Shown here: piece after piece, positions 1 to 8,565 of the stretch
Layout of the letters: the number at the start of each line of letters is the position of its first letter
How positions within the stretch are numbered: the stretch's first letter is position 1
Made by a program: the position numbers and the translations under genes
Assembly (NCBI GenBank): GCA_965116395.1
Contig: OZ220684.1
Span: 3,224,001 to 3,288,000, forward strand
DNA length: 64,000 bases
Source of the DNA: Bin5 sp965116395
GTDB lineage: Bacteria; Chloroflexota; Anaerolineae; Caldilineales; Caldilineaceae
Direction of reading: 5' to 3'
Notes under the pieces: generated by a model
The model's database searches: none
What the model was told of the DNA's origin: nothing
What the model saw: the letters and a program-made list of their open reading frames with translations, nothing else

Positions 1-506
1 CCTGCACCCTTGGCGCTCCCTGGCACAATGGCAAACTGGGCCGCGAGGACAAGATCGGCCCTGGCCAGGAGAATGAATGGCGCCTGCAGCGGATCCCCGC
101 CGGCTTCGGTGCAAACGGGCCCACAGCCACCCATGGCGGTACCAGTGTCAGCATCCCCAAGCAGGCCCAGCATCCCGAAGAAGCATGGCAGATCATCGAG
201 TTCACACACCTGACAGAAGCCGTCCTCCAGGACTCCATCGAGCGCGGTATCTGGCCCTCCTACATCCCCGTGCTGGACGATCCGGTACTTAACGAGCCGT
301 ACGACTACTACGAAGGCCAGGTAATCGGTGAGCTGTACAAAGATCTCGCTCTGCAGATGCCTCGCATCTTCCAGTCGCCGTGGGCGCCCGAATTCCACAC
401 GGCCATTAACAACTTCGTGATTACGCCAGTCCTGCAGGACTCGGCTGACATCGATGCAGCCTTCTCTGAACTGGAACCTGAGCTGGAACGCATTAAGTCG
501 CTCTAG
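1..506 (+). CDS. Sugar ABC transporter substrate-binding protein, C-terminal part (5' end outside window)
   Basis: The open frame runs in from the left edge (first full codon at base 3) and stops at TAG 504-506. The roughly 167 visible residues contain an Asn-Gly-Pro-Thr-Ala-Thr-His-Gly-Gly stretch followed by a helix rich in Glu, Ala and Trp (HPEEAWQIIEF), the usual late part of cluster-1 extracellular solute-binding proteins, and then an acidic C-terminal helix. Two MalF/MalG-type permease genes follow on the same strand, so this is the periplasmic or lipid-anchored binding component of a carbohydrate importer. The substrate cannot be read from the fragment. A hairpin lies in the gap to the next gene. 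Confidence 0.85.
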   Translation, partial: CTLGAPWHNGKLGREDKIGPGQENEWRLQRIPAGFGANGPTATHGGTSVSIPKQAQHPEEAWQIIEFTHLTEAVLQDSIERGIWPSYIPVLDDPVLNEPYDYYEGQVIGELYKDLALQMPRIFQSPWAPEFHTAINNFVITPVLQDSADIDAAFSELEPELERIKSL

Positions 507-587
507 CAGCAACAGGTAGTGTTAACACCGGTTCCGCTTGAACTGGAAGGCATTGAAAGAGGGACCAAAGCAGTACTTTCGCGTTGA

Positions 588-615
588 AAAGGGAGGGGCC
601 GGCGCCTCTCCCTTT
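588..615 (+). promoter_or_regulatory. Intercistronic hairpin after the binding-protein gene
   Basis: Twelve bases (AAAGGGAGGGGC, 588-599) pair with GCCTCTCCCTTT (604-615) around a 4-base loop; all pairs are Watson-Crick except one G-T. It lies 82 bases after the binding-protein stop and about 100 before the permease start. No real T-run follows, so a 3'-end stabiliser or partial terminator that lets the binding protein be made in excess is more likely than a full terminator. This is inference by analogy with malE-malF junctions. Confidence 0.6.
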
Positions 616-717
616 CATTTCAGATTCCTGTAACGCAGAATCGAAATCGGCAAGTTCCTCAATGGGCAGCTACTCCGCTCATCCTTGGAAATTGAGTCGC
701 AGACCACGGAGCTATGC

Positions 718-1683
718 ATGGCATCGTCAAGCGAGTTCTCCCCAACCGGTCGCCGTTACGCGCCTGGAACGCCAACAGGATTCAGGCTGTGGTGGCACCG
801 TCACCGCCTGACGATTATCCCCTATTTCTATATCGCTCCCTTCTTCATCCTGTTTGCTATCTTCCTGGCTTGGCCGGTTGTTCGCAGCTTCTACCTGAGT
901 TTTCATAAGCAACAGGGCATCAGCACGCCTTCTTTTATCGGCCTCGACAACTATTTCAACCTCGTGGCCGATCCTCGTTTCAAACAGTCGCTGCTCAACA
1001 CGACAGTCTATGCGTTGGGAAGCCTTTTCGTACAGATCCCACTCGCATTCATACTGGCGGCGGTTGTCAACTCAAAGCTTGTACCCTGGGCGAATGCGAA
1101 AAGCTTCTACCGCCTATCCTACTTTGTTCCGCTGCTGACGTCTGCCGTCATCGCCAGCCTGATGTTCAGTATTCTTTACGACTATAACTCCGGCCTGATC
1201 AACAGCTATCTGGTGGGGTTGTTTGGTGAAGAGGCGAAAGTGGGCTGGGTTCGCAACGCAAGTGTGGTGAAAGTCTCCATCATTCTGCTGCTGGTCTGGC
1301 GTTTTACCGGCATCAACTCTCTTTACTTTGTCGCGGGCCTGCAAAATATCCCCAAAGAGCTGGAGGAGGCGGCCTCTATCGACGGGGCCAACTGGTGGCA
1401 GGTACTGACCGGCATTACCATTCCCTTGATGCGCCCCGTAATCCTTTTTGTGACGGTTACCGCAATCAACGGTTCCTACCAGATCTTCGCCGAGCCATAT
1501 CTGCTTACAGGCGGCGGGCCGCGGGACCAGTCCCTAAGTATCGTTCAGTATCTCTACAATACCGGCTTTTCTTACTTTAATCTGGGCTATGCATCCGCCA
1601 TCGGATATACGCTGGTCACGATCATCGTAATCCTGGCAATTCTCAACCTGCGCTTCTTTGGCGCTTTTCGCGAGGATCAATAG
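718..1683 (+). CDS. Carbohydrate ABC transporter permease (MalF/UgpA type)
   Basis: A 321-residue inner-membrane permease with about six hydrophobic segments and the cytoplasmic EAA loop (EEAASIDGANWWQVL, then IPLMRP), which docks on the ATPase. I chose ATG 718 because a GGAG lies six bases upstream; an in-frame TTG at 685 would add 11 residues. It forms a pair with the next permease and serves the binding protein upstream. No ATP-binding gene is present in the cluster, so an ATPase shared from elsewhere is expected, as with MsmK/MsiK-like proteins. Confidence 0.92.
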   Translation: MASSSEFSPTGRRYAPGTPTGFRLWWHRHRLTIIPYFYIAPFFILFAIFLAWPVVRSFYLSFHKQQGISTPSFIGLDNYFNLVADPRFKQSLLNTTVYALGSLFVQIPLAFILAAVVNSKLVPWANAKSFYRLSYFVPLLTSAVIASLMFSILYDYNSGLINSYLVGLFGEEAKVGWVRNASVVKVSIILLLVWRFTGINSLYFVAGLQNIPKELEEAASIDGANWWQVLTGITIPLMRPVILFVTVTAINGSYQIFAEPYLLTGGGPRDQSLSIVQYLYNTGFSYFNLGYASAIGYTLVTIIVILAILNLRFFGAFREDQ

Positions 1684-1778
1684 GACTGCAATAGGGCTAC
1701 CATGATCTCCCAGGCATCTTTCCAGACTGCGCTCCGCTTATCTGATCAGATTCTTACCGATCAGAACTGAGGGTATAC

Positions 1779-2657
1779 ATGACAACAACTGTTCAGACCA
1801 CGCCTGCTTCTGGGCCGAGATTCTCCGGCATGGGAATTCGTAACGGATTTCTTGTGAGCCTGGCAAACTTTTTCTTGCTAATAGGCGTTTTGCTTGCTGC
1901 CGTCCCCTTCATATATATGATCTCGGCGTCATTCAAGCCACAGAATGAAATCTTCACCTTTCCGGTCCAGATCATTCCCAAAGAGCCGTTCTTCGACAAC
2001 TACACAACCTTAATCGGAGAAACTCTCTATCTTCGCTGGTTCTTGAACACAGCAATCGTCGCTGTCGGGCGTACTTCGCTCTCTCTTTTACTGTGCATGT
2101 TGGCCGGGTTCGCCTTCGCCAAATATGACTTTCCTTTCCGGCGCGTTCTCTTCGTGATGGTCTTGGCCAGCTTCACCCTTCCATTTGAGGTGGTGCTTAT
2201 CCCCCTCTATACCATGATGGTCAGATTGGGCTGGCTCAACACCTACTGGGTTCTTATCGTACCTTTCGCTGCCAGCGCCTTCGGCATCTTCCTGGCCCGG
2301 CAGTACGCGCTGGCCCTGCCCACGGAACTGATGGAGGCCGCCCGCATCGACGGCTCCAGCGAATTGGGGATCTTCTTCCGCATCGCAATTCCCAACCTGC
2401 GACCGGCCCTGGCGGTTATGGGTATTATCTTTTTCCAGGCTTCCTGGAACGACTTTCTCTGGCCCCTGATCGTCCTCAATGATTCGACCATGTACGTGAT
2501 CAACCTGGCCCTGCCCACACTGCGCGGCCCCTACGGCGACCAGTATGGCCTTGTCCTCGGCGGCGCCGTAATCGCCGTTATTCCAATTATCATTATCTTC
2601 TTTGCCATGCAGCGCTATTTCATCGAAGGCATTATGGCCGGTGCGCTGAAAGGCTGA
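1779..2657 (+). CDS. Carbohydrate ABC transporter permease (MalG/UgpE type)
   Basis: A 292-residue inner-membrane protein. After a short polar N-terminus come an early membrane helix (residues about 27-48) and the FKPQNEIFTFP segment typical of MalG-type permeases. The EAA loop reads MEAARIDGSSELGIFF followed by IPNLRP, and the protein ends in a basic-hydrophobic tail (YFIEGIMAGALKG) shared by this subfamily. It lies 95 bases after the first permease and 35 bases before the M20 hydrolase gene, so the four genes are probably one transcript. The substrate is unknown. Confidence 0.93.
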   Translation: MTTTVQTTPASGPRFSGMGIRNGFLVSLANFFLLIGVLLAAVPFIYMISASFKPQNEIFTFPVQIIPKEPFFDNYTTLIGETLYLRWFLNTAIVAVGRTSLSLLLCMLAGFAFAKYDFPFRRVLFVMVLASFTLPFEVVLIPLYTMMVRLGWLNTYWVLIVPFAASAFGIFLARQYALALPTELMEAARIDGSSELGIFFRIAIPNLRPALAVMGIIFFQASWNDFLWPLIVLNDSTMYVINLALPTLRGPYGDQYGLVLGGAVIAVIPIIIIFFAMQRYFIEGIMAGALKG

Positions 2658-2692
2658 TTGCAGATACCTTTCTGCGTTCTGGGAGTCTATCC

Positions 2693-3898
2693 ATGCACGA
2701 AACTCACGTCCCCGCAATCCAATCCGCTGTGCAAGAGCATAGCGACGACATCATCACCTTCCTCCGGCAGATCTGCGCCATCCCCTCGCTGGATTCGCAG
2801 ATCGGCCCCGTGGGAGAACGTGTCCAGGCCGAACTGCGCAAAATGGGCTTCGATGAAGTCTGGTTCGATTCGATGGGCAACACCGTCGGCAGAATCGGCG
2901 ACGGTGAACGCATTCTCGTCTACGATAGCCACATCGACACCGTCGGCATCGGCGCCGCCGACGAATGGGATTGGGATCCGTTCGAAGGCAAAGTTGAGGA
3001 CGGAATCCTCTATGCCCGCGGCGCCTGCGACGAAAAGGGCAGCACGCCCGGTATGATCTACGGGCTGGCCATCGCGCGCAGCCTGGGGCTGCTCGAGGGT
3101 TGGACCGCCTACTATTTCGGCAATATGGAGGAATGGTGCGACGGCATTGCTCCGCACGCATTCGTCGAGCACGAAGGCATCCGCCCCGATTTCGTCGTCA
3201 TCGGCGAGCCGACCAAAATGCAGATCTATCGCGGCCATAAAGGGCGTGTCGAGCTGAAAGCGGTCGCCAAAGGCAGGAGCGCCCACGCGGCCAGCAATCA
3301 CCTTGGCGACAACGCCATCTACAAAGCCCTCCCCCTTATCGAAGGCATCAGCCGCCTCGAGCCGCAACTGGGCGACCACCCCTTCTTAGGCCCCGGCAAG
3401 ATCACTGCCACCGACATCGAAGTCGAAACGCCCAGCCTCAACGCTGTCCCCAATCAGTGCACCGTTTACATTGACCGCCGCGTGACCTTCGGCGAGGATC
3501 TGGAAGCCGTGATCGAGCAGGTGCGCGCTCTGATTCCGCCATCCAATCAACAGGCCGAGGACGTGACGCTCGAGATGCTCTACTACGATGAGCCAAGCTA
3601 TACCGGCTTCGTCTTTCCGGTCGAAAAGTATTTCCCCGCCTGGGCGCTGGAAGAGGATGAACCGCTGGTACAAGCGGGGCAAGCGACCCGCAAGCTTATC
3701 GGCCTGCCGGACGCACCCACCAGCAAGTGGGATTTCAGCACCAATGGCATCTACTGGCGCGGCAAAGCCGGTATTCCCAGCATCGGTTTCGCGCCCGGCG
3801 ACGAAGTGACAGCCCACACTGTCATGGATAGTGTTTCGCTGGCCGAAGTCGTGAAATCCACCGAGTTCTACGCGCTGCTGCCGGCGCTGATCAAATAA
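2693..3898 (+). CDS. M20-family zinc hydrolase, YgeY-like
   Basis: A 401-residue cytoplasmic metallohydrolase of the M20 amidohydrolase/peptidase family. Visible metal-site motifs are the YDSHIDTVG segment, the ARGACDEKG segment with the bridging Asp, the GNMEEWCDG Glu pair and the late AHTVMDSVSL His. A dimerisation insert lies between about residues 190 and 300. The EEWCDG signature is close to YgeY/selenium-linked hydrolases, whose real substrates are unsettled, and to deacylases and dipeptidases. Its place directly after a transporter suggests it deacylates or hydrolyses the imported compound; that is inference. Confidence 0.88.
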   Translation: MHETHVPAIQSAVQEHSDDIITFLRQICAIPSLDSQIGPVGERVQAELRKMGFDEVWFDSMGNTVGRIGDGERILVYDSHIDTVGIGAADEWDWDPFEGKVEDGILYARGACDEKGSTPGMIYGLAIARSLGLLEGWTAYYFGNMEEWCDGIAPHAFVEHEGIRPDFVVIGEPTKMQIYRGHKGRVELKAVAKGRSAHAASNHLGDNAIYKALPLIEGISRLEPQLGDHPFLGPGKITATDIEVETPSLNAVPNQCTVYIDRRVTFGEDLEAVIEQVRALIPPSNQQAEDVTLEMLYYDEPSYTGFVFPVEKYFPAWALEEDEPLVQAGQATRKLIGLPDAPTSKWDFSTNGIYWRGKAGIPSIGFAPGDEVTAHTVMDSVSLAEVVKSTEFYALLPALIK

Positions 3899-4057
3899 AG
3901 ACCGCCCTCCGAGTGCAGCATTCTCCATTGCGCCGAGCAGCAGGCCGCCACCCAGAAAAACTGAATTGGACGAAATCTGAACTATTGGCGACAATAAGGT
4001 GTCTGAGTGGTGCCCTCATCGCTGGTCGGGCGCCTATTTGGTATTCTGATAAACTGT

Positions 4058-4073
4058 GATGCGCTAGCGCATC
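4058..4073. promoter_or_regulatory. 16-bp perfect palindrome upstream of yggS
   Basis: GATGCGCTAGCGCATC is fully self-complementary and lies 29 bases before the yggS start, just after an AT-rich stretch (TATTCTGATAAACT) that could hold a -10 box. The position fits an operator for a dimeric repressor of the yggS-proC-yggT group. Function is inferred only from symmetry and position. Confidence 0.4.
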
Positions 4074-4102
4074 TCCCGATACGCCGACTGTGACGTGCTG
4101 CC

Positions 4103-4852
4103 ATGACGATTGCTGAAAACCTGCGCCAGGTACGCGCACGCATGGCCCAGGCCGCGCAACGCGCGCAGCGGTCCCCGGACGAAATCACGCTTGTGGCGGT
4201 GAGCAAGACAAAGCCGCTGGCGCTGATCGCTGAAACCGCCGCCGCCGGCCAGGTTGATTTTGGCGAAAATCGGCTCGAAGAACTTTGGCCGAAGGTCGAT
4301 GCCGCCGCTGCAGCCGGCTTGAACGAGATTCGCTGGCATGCCATCGGCACTATCCAGAGCCGCAAGGCAAAACTGGCGTTGGGCCCGCCTACCGCTGAAT
4401 CCCGGACGGCCAGTGACGCGATCTGCCTTATCCATTCAGTGGACAGGCCGAAAATCGCCCAACGCCTGAGCCGGCTGGCCGCCGCCAACGACCACCCGCT
4501 CGACGTCCTGCTGGAAGTCAACGTCAGCGGCGAACTGAGCAAGCATGGCTTTTCTCCAGCCAGCCTGGTCGACGCGCTGCCCGCGCTGCTGGACCTGCCC
4601 GCATTACGTTACTGCGGTCTGATGACGATGGCCCCCTTTGTAGACGATGCCGAAGAGGTAAGGCCGCTTTTCCGAAAATTGCGCTGCCTACTTCAGGAGT
4701 TGCGGCACACATTCCCGCCGGCACAGTTTCCCCAGGCCACCTGGCAGCATCTGTCTATGGGTATGACAAGCGATTTTGAAGTCGCAATCGAAGAGGGCGC
4801 CACAATTGTGCGCGTCGGCACCGCGATCTTCGGCCACAGGGAGTATGAATGA
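4103..4852 (+). CDS. yggS: PLP homeostasis protein, YggS/PROSC family
   Basis: A 249-residue cytoplasmic protein with a fold-type III (alanine-racemase-like) PLP barrel. The PLP lysine is the first Lys of VAVSKTKP (residue 35), followed by the family's FGENRLEE segment. The C-terminal LSMGMTSDFEVAIEEG and VRVGTAIFG motifs bind the phosphate. The family buffers pyridoxal phosphate rather than acting as a classical enzyme. The stop overlaps the proC start (ATGA), so the two are translationally coupled. The order yggS-proC-yggT is conserved in many bacteria. Confidence 0.95.
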   Translation: MTIAENLRQVRARMAQAAQRAQRSPDEITLVAVSKTKPLALIAETAAAGQVDFGENRLEELWPKVDAAAAAGLNEIRWHAIGTIQSRKAKLALGPPTAESRTASDAICLIHSVDRPKIAQRLSRLAAANDHPLDVLLEVNVSGELSKHGFSPASLVDALPALLDLPALRYCGLMTMAPFVDDAEEVRPLFRKLRCLLQELRHTFPPAQFPQATWQHLSMGMTSDFEVAIEEGATIVRVGTAIFGHREYE

Positions 4853-5667
4853 ATCAGCTACAAGGCAATATAACTTTCATCGGCGGCGGCGCCATGGGTG
4901 AGGCCATCATTGGTTCACTCATAGGAAAAGGGCTCCTCACACCAACTCAGATCTGCGTCTCCGAGCCAGTGCCCGCCCGCCGCGACTTTCTGAACAGCAC
5001 ATACGGCGTGACAACCGAGACAGACAACGGCCAGGCCGTGGTCGGCGCCTCCGTCGTCGTTCTGGCGGTCAAGCCACAAGTGCTGGCGCCAGTAATGGCG
5101 GACCTGAAAGGAAACCTGTCCGCCGCCGCACTCGTAGTCAGTATTATGGCAGGCGTGCGCATCGACACGCTTACATCCGGTCTCCGCCACGACAAGATAG
5201 TACGGTCCATGCCTAACACGCCGGCCCAGGTGGGCAAGGGTATGACAGTATGGACCGACACCGCCGCCGTAACCGAATCTGACCGCGTCGCAGCCCAGGC
5301 CATTCTTGAAGCGATGGGCGAGGCCATCTACGCGACAGAGGAGCATTACCTGGACATGGCCACCGGGTTAAGCGGTTCCGGTCCGGGATTTGTCTATCTC
5401 CTGCTCGAAGCTCTGATCGATGCTGGCGTTCACATCGGTTTCAGCCGCGACCAAGCGCAACAGATGGTGTTACAAACCGTAGAGGGTAGTGTGGAGTTGA
5501 TGCGCCAGGGCGGTCTCCATCCCGCTGACCTGCGCAACCGAGTAACCAGCCCCGCGGGCACGACCGCCGCCGGTACCCTCGTGTTGGAGCGCGCCGGCGT
5601 TCGCTCAGCATTGATCGATGCCGTGGATACTGCCTACCGGCGCAGCCAGGAATTAGGCGGCAGCTAA
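4849..5667 (+). CDS. proC: Pyrroline-5-carboxylate reductase
   Basis: A 272-residue enzyme that reduces 1-pyrroline-5-carboxylate to proline with NAD(P)H, the last step of proline synthesis. The N-terminal Rossmann fold begins with FIGGGAMGEAI. The C-terminal helical domain carries the ProC signature, with GLSGSGPGFVY near residue 180 and SPAGTTAAGTLVLERAGVR near residue 230. Length is normal. The start overlaps the yggS stop by four bases. Confidence 0.96.
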   Translation: MNQLQGNITFIGGGAMGEAIIGSLIGKGLLTPTQICVSEPVPARRDFLNSTYGVTTETDNGQAVVGASVVVLAVKPQVLAPVMADLKGNLSAAALVVSIMAGVRIDTLTSGLRHDKIVRSMPNTPAQVGKGMTVWTDTAAVTESDRVAAQAILEAMGEAIYATEEHYLDMATGLSGSGPGFVYLLLEALIDAGVHIGFSRDQAQQMVLQTVEGSVELMRQGGLHPADLRNRVTSPAGTTAAGTLVLERAGVRSALIDAVDTAYRRSQELGGS

Positions 5668-5751
5668 AATAGAGTCTGGCAACTTGCACAAATGCCGGCT
5701 GCCAGGCACAGGTGATTCGTTCGTATAGTTCTAATAACGTAAGGAGTAGCC

Positions 5752-6003
5752 GTGATCTTCCTGCTCTTGGCCCGTGTACTTCAGATTTATACCTTCATCC
5801 TGTTGATCAGAATTCTGATCACATGGATTCCGAACCTGGACCCCCATCACCCGATTGTACAGCTTCTGTTTCAGGTGACGGAACCCGTGCTGGAACCGGC
5901 CCGCAAGCTCATTCCCTCAATCGGCATGATCGACATCTCTCCGATTGTCGTCTTCATCGTCTTGGGAATCTTGCAGGATCTACTGGTTCAGCTCGCCTAT
6001 TAG
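5752..6003 (+). CDS. YggT-family membrane protein
   Basis: An 83-residue membrane protein with two hydrophobic segments (about residues 2-24 and 62-81). Between them lies the family's ILITWIPNLDPHHPI and PVLEPARKLIPSIGMIDISPIV pattern. GTG 5752 is preceded by AAGGAG at good spacing. YggT proteins are linked to osmotic tolerance, and relatives act in cytochrome assembly or cell division; the role here is not fixed. It follows yggS-proC as in many genomes. Confidence 0.9.
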   Translation: MIFLLLARVLQIYTFILLIRILITWIPNLDPHHPIVQLLFQVTEPVLEPARKLIPSIGMIDISPIVVFIVLGILQDLLVQLAY

Positions 6004-6090
6004 AATTAGTTCGTAGTTTGAAGGCTTTTTCTCCAGAGCAAAGGGAGAAGACTGCACTTCCTACCTACGTTCACAACACGGGGAGAAACT

Positions 6091-7500
6091 GTGCCTGAGA
6101 TTTCAAAGGAAAGAGGCGCTCATCGCCGGCAGCCGCGGCTCTCGATTGCAACAAAGGTCGCCGCCGCGCTCATAGTTGCTTCGTTGTTGCTGAGCGCCTG
6201 CGGCCTCCGGCGCTTCCTGGGGCCGAGAGCAGAGCCGACCGCTGTGGAAGAGGAGGCTGATGAAACTTTGTCCCGGCTGATCGAGCGGGCCAAAGATGAC
6301 CTGGTGCAGGCAACCAGCGCCGAAGCCGATGAAATCATCCTCGTAAGCACCGAAGAAGTGGAGTGGGGCGACACCAGTCTCGATTGCCCGTATCCGGATG
6401 AGATGTACGCCCAGATGATAACGCCGGGCTACGTGATCGTTTTGGAGAGCAGAGGCACCACCTACGACTTTCACACCGGCGCCGATCCCGAAGGGCCGCT
6501 GGTGCAGTGCACAGAAGACGGGACGCCTGCAGGTGTGGCTGCCGTACCCACCGAGGAGCCCGAAGAAGAGACCCAAATGGATGCTGACGACGTGCTGCCG
6601 CGGCTGATCGAAAGGGCGACAGAAGATCTGATGCAGGCAACCAGCGCCGAGTCCGACGCAATCTCCGTTGTCAGCACCGAAGAGGTAGAGTGGAGCGACA
6701 CCAGCCTCGGCTGTCAGGAGCCAAACAAGATGTACGCCCAGATGATCACGCCTGGCTACCTGATCGTCCTCGAGTCAGACGGCAACACCTATGACTACCA
6801 CACTGGGATCGACCCCGAAGGACCTCTGGTGCATTGCACCGAAGACGGGACGCCCGCAAGCGCGGCTCTCACCCTCCCAACGGAATCCGTAGGAGTAATC
6901 ATAATGGACGAAGGCGCGCTGACTCTCCTGATCGAGCGGGCCAAAGAAGACCTGGTGCAAGCAACCGGTGCCTTGTCCGACGCAGTCACCGTTGTCAGCA
7001 CCGAAGAGGTTGAGTGGAGCGACTCCAGTCTCGGTTGCCCGGATCCGGACGCGATGTATGCCCAGGTGATCACACCGGGCTACCTGATCGTCCTGGAATC
7101 CGACGGCAACACATTTAACTACCACACCGGCGCCGACCCCGAAGGACCACTGGTGCAGTGCACCGAAGACGGAACGCCCGCCGCGTCGGAGATGGTCGAA
7201 GTTGCGATCCAAATGGTCGGGGAAGATGTCCTTTCCCGCCTGGTCGAACGGGCCACAGAGGACCTCATTCAGGCAACAAGCGCCGCGGCCGACGAGGTCA
7301 CCGTTGTCAGCACCGAAGAGGTGGAGTGGAGTGACACCAGCCTGGGCTGTCCGGAGCCGGACGGGATGTATGCGCAGATGATCACGCCGGGCTACTTGAT
7401 CGAACTGGAAACCGGCGGCGAAACTTATAAGTATCACAGCGGAAGCGACCCTGAAGGGCCGCTGGTTCAGTGCAACCTCGAGAATGACAGCAAAGAGTAA
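6091..7500 (+). CDS. Lipoprotein with four tandem copies of a Cys-containing module
   Basis: A 469-residue predicted lipoprotein. The basic N-terminus and hydrophobic stretch end in a lipobox (LLSAC, Cys37). The rest is four modules whose equivalent points lie at bases 6277, 6604, 6928 and 7240 (spacing 109, 108 and 104 residues). Each has an amphipathic helix (RLIERAKDDLVQATSA), an acidic strand (VSTEEVEWSD), the SLGCP motif, MYAQMITPGYLIVLES, an aromatic Tyr-His-Thr-Gly strand and DPEGPLVQC, so there are two Cys per module. Separating linkers are acidic. GTG 6091 has GGGGAG upstream. Surface binding or protease-inhibitor-like roles are possible; no function is assigned. Confidence 0.8.
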   Translation: MPEISKERGAHRRQPRLSIATKVAAALIVASLLLSACGLRRFLGPRAEPTAVEEEADETLSRLIERAKDDLVQATSAEADEIILVSTEEVEWGDTSLDCPYPDEMYAQMITPGYVIVLESRGTTYDFHTGADPEGPLVQCTEDGTPAGVAAVPTEEPEEETQMDADDVLPRLIERATEDLMQATSAESDAISVVSTEEVEWSDTSLGCQEPNKMYAQMITPGYLIVLESDGNTYDYHTGIDPEGPLVHCTEDGTPASAALTLPTESVGVIIMDEGALTLLIERAKEDLVQATGALSDAVTVVSTEEVEWSDSSLGCPDPDAMYAQVITPGYLIVLESDGNTFNYHTGADPEGPLVQCTEDGTPAASEMVEVAIQMVGEDVLSRLVERATEDLIQATSAAADEVTVVSTEEVEWSDTSLGCPEPDGMYAQMITPGYLIELETGGETYKYHSGSDPEGPLVQCNLENDSKE

Positions 7501-7517
7501 TTCTTTCGCATAGCCAC

Positions 7518-7898
7518 ATGAAACCGAACAGAAGCCAGGATCAATTCGACGAATTGGTACTGCGCGCGATAGAAGACCTGCCCGAAGTTTTCCTTGACTG
7601 CCTGGAAAACGTAGCTATCGTCGTCGAGGAGTGGCCCGACCGCGCCGTCCTTCAGTCCGTAGGCGTGCGTCAGCGCAGCCATCTCTTGGGCCTGTACCAG
7701 GGCATCCCCCAGACCGACCGAACACACGGCTACAACCTGGTCATGCCGGACAAAATCAGCATTTACCGCCGCCCGATCCTCATGCGCTGCCGCACCGACT
7801 CGGAAGTCCACGAACTCGTCCAAAGGGTCGTCCGCCACGAAATCGCGCACCACTTCGGCATCGACGACGATCGACTTACCGAGATCGGCGCATACTGA
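7518..7898 (+). CDS. Small zincin-like metallopeptidase family protein
   Basis: A 126-residue protein with the zinc motif HEIAHHFGIDD near the C-terminus (HExxH at residues 107-111, with G114 and D117 giving an HExxHxxGxxD pattern). The body holds the LLGLYQGIP, ISIYRRPILMRC and VRHEIAHHFG segments typical of the short conserved putative zinc peptidases (DUF1025/MMP-like). Length fits that family. No secretion signal is seen, so it is probably cytoplasmic. It starts 17 bases after the repeat lipoprotein. Substrate unknown. Confidence 0.85.
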   Translation: MKPNRSQDQFDELVLRAIEDLPEVFLDCLENVAIVVEEWPDRAVLQSVGVRQRSHLLGLYQGIPQTDRTHGYNLVMPDKISIYRRPILMRCRTDSEVHELVQRVVRHEIAHHFGIDDDRLTEIGAY

Positions 7899-8565
7899 CG
7901 TCAGGTACCGGTCTCGCAACGGCGTGTGAATAGCAGACCCGCTGTAATCGGAAACGACAAGCGCCGCGCCCCATCGATAATCCTCCAATAATCTCTATGC
8001 ATTAGTGAGACGCGTTTTCTATCGTGAACTCTTGTAAACTCTCGTGATCTCTCGTCCATCGCTTGTCAACTGTTCGCAGAGCTGGTTCCCTATCACCAAC
8101 CTGACAATTTCCCTCCTTCAACCCCCTCGTCCTAACGCATTCAATTTCGTTGGCGGCCACTCCAGGTCTGCCGGCGTCTCGCCCTCACAACGCACTGCAG
8201 TCCGGAGGAAGCCGGAAACTCGTTCCCATCCAGGGATAAGCCGGATTTTTTGAGATGCTTTGGCAACTCTTTCCGTCTATGTTAGTATTTCTTGCGCAAG
8301 TCGTATTGTTTCCTACCCGCGCCCCCTACGAGAACAGGCGCATTCACGAAGCATTACAGTTCCTCCTCAACCGAAATCAGGCGCCTCCACCGCGCCCCGT
8401 CGAGCCTAAGACGGCGTTTGTCCTATTTTCGCAACTCGAGATTTGCTGAGCAGAGGCGGCGTGAATGCTGAATACTCCGGGCACCCCACTAGCTGTGAAC
8501 TGGCTTCACAGAGTTTGCTAGTCACACAAGCTACCGACAACCAGCCACCGGTGTTAAGGTGTCAT
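7899..8565. other. Intergenic region without a convincing gene
   Basis: These 667 bases separate two plus-strand clusters. Short open frames at 8044-8253 and 8255-8449 lack a ribosome site and family features. A repeated CTCGTGATCTCTCGT-like pattern lies near 8025-8060. The region must hold the promoter of the following ABC cluster, but no clear -35/-10 pair stands out. Confidence 0.5.

Noticed and set aside
588..615. Hairpin after the first binding-protein gene as a full rho-independent terminator
   Set aside because: No T-run follows the stem and the next transporter gene needs to be transcribed through it.
8044..8449. Two short open frames in the gap before the second sugar transporter
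   Set aside because: No ribosome site, no conserved motif, and composition not like that of the neighbouring genes.
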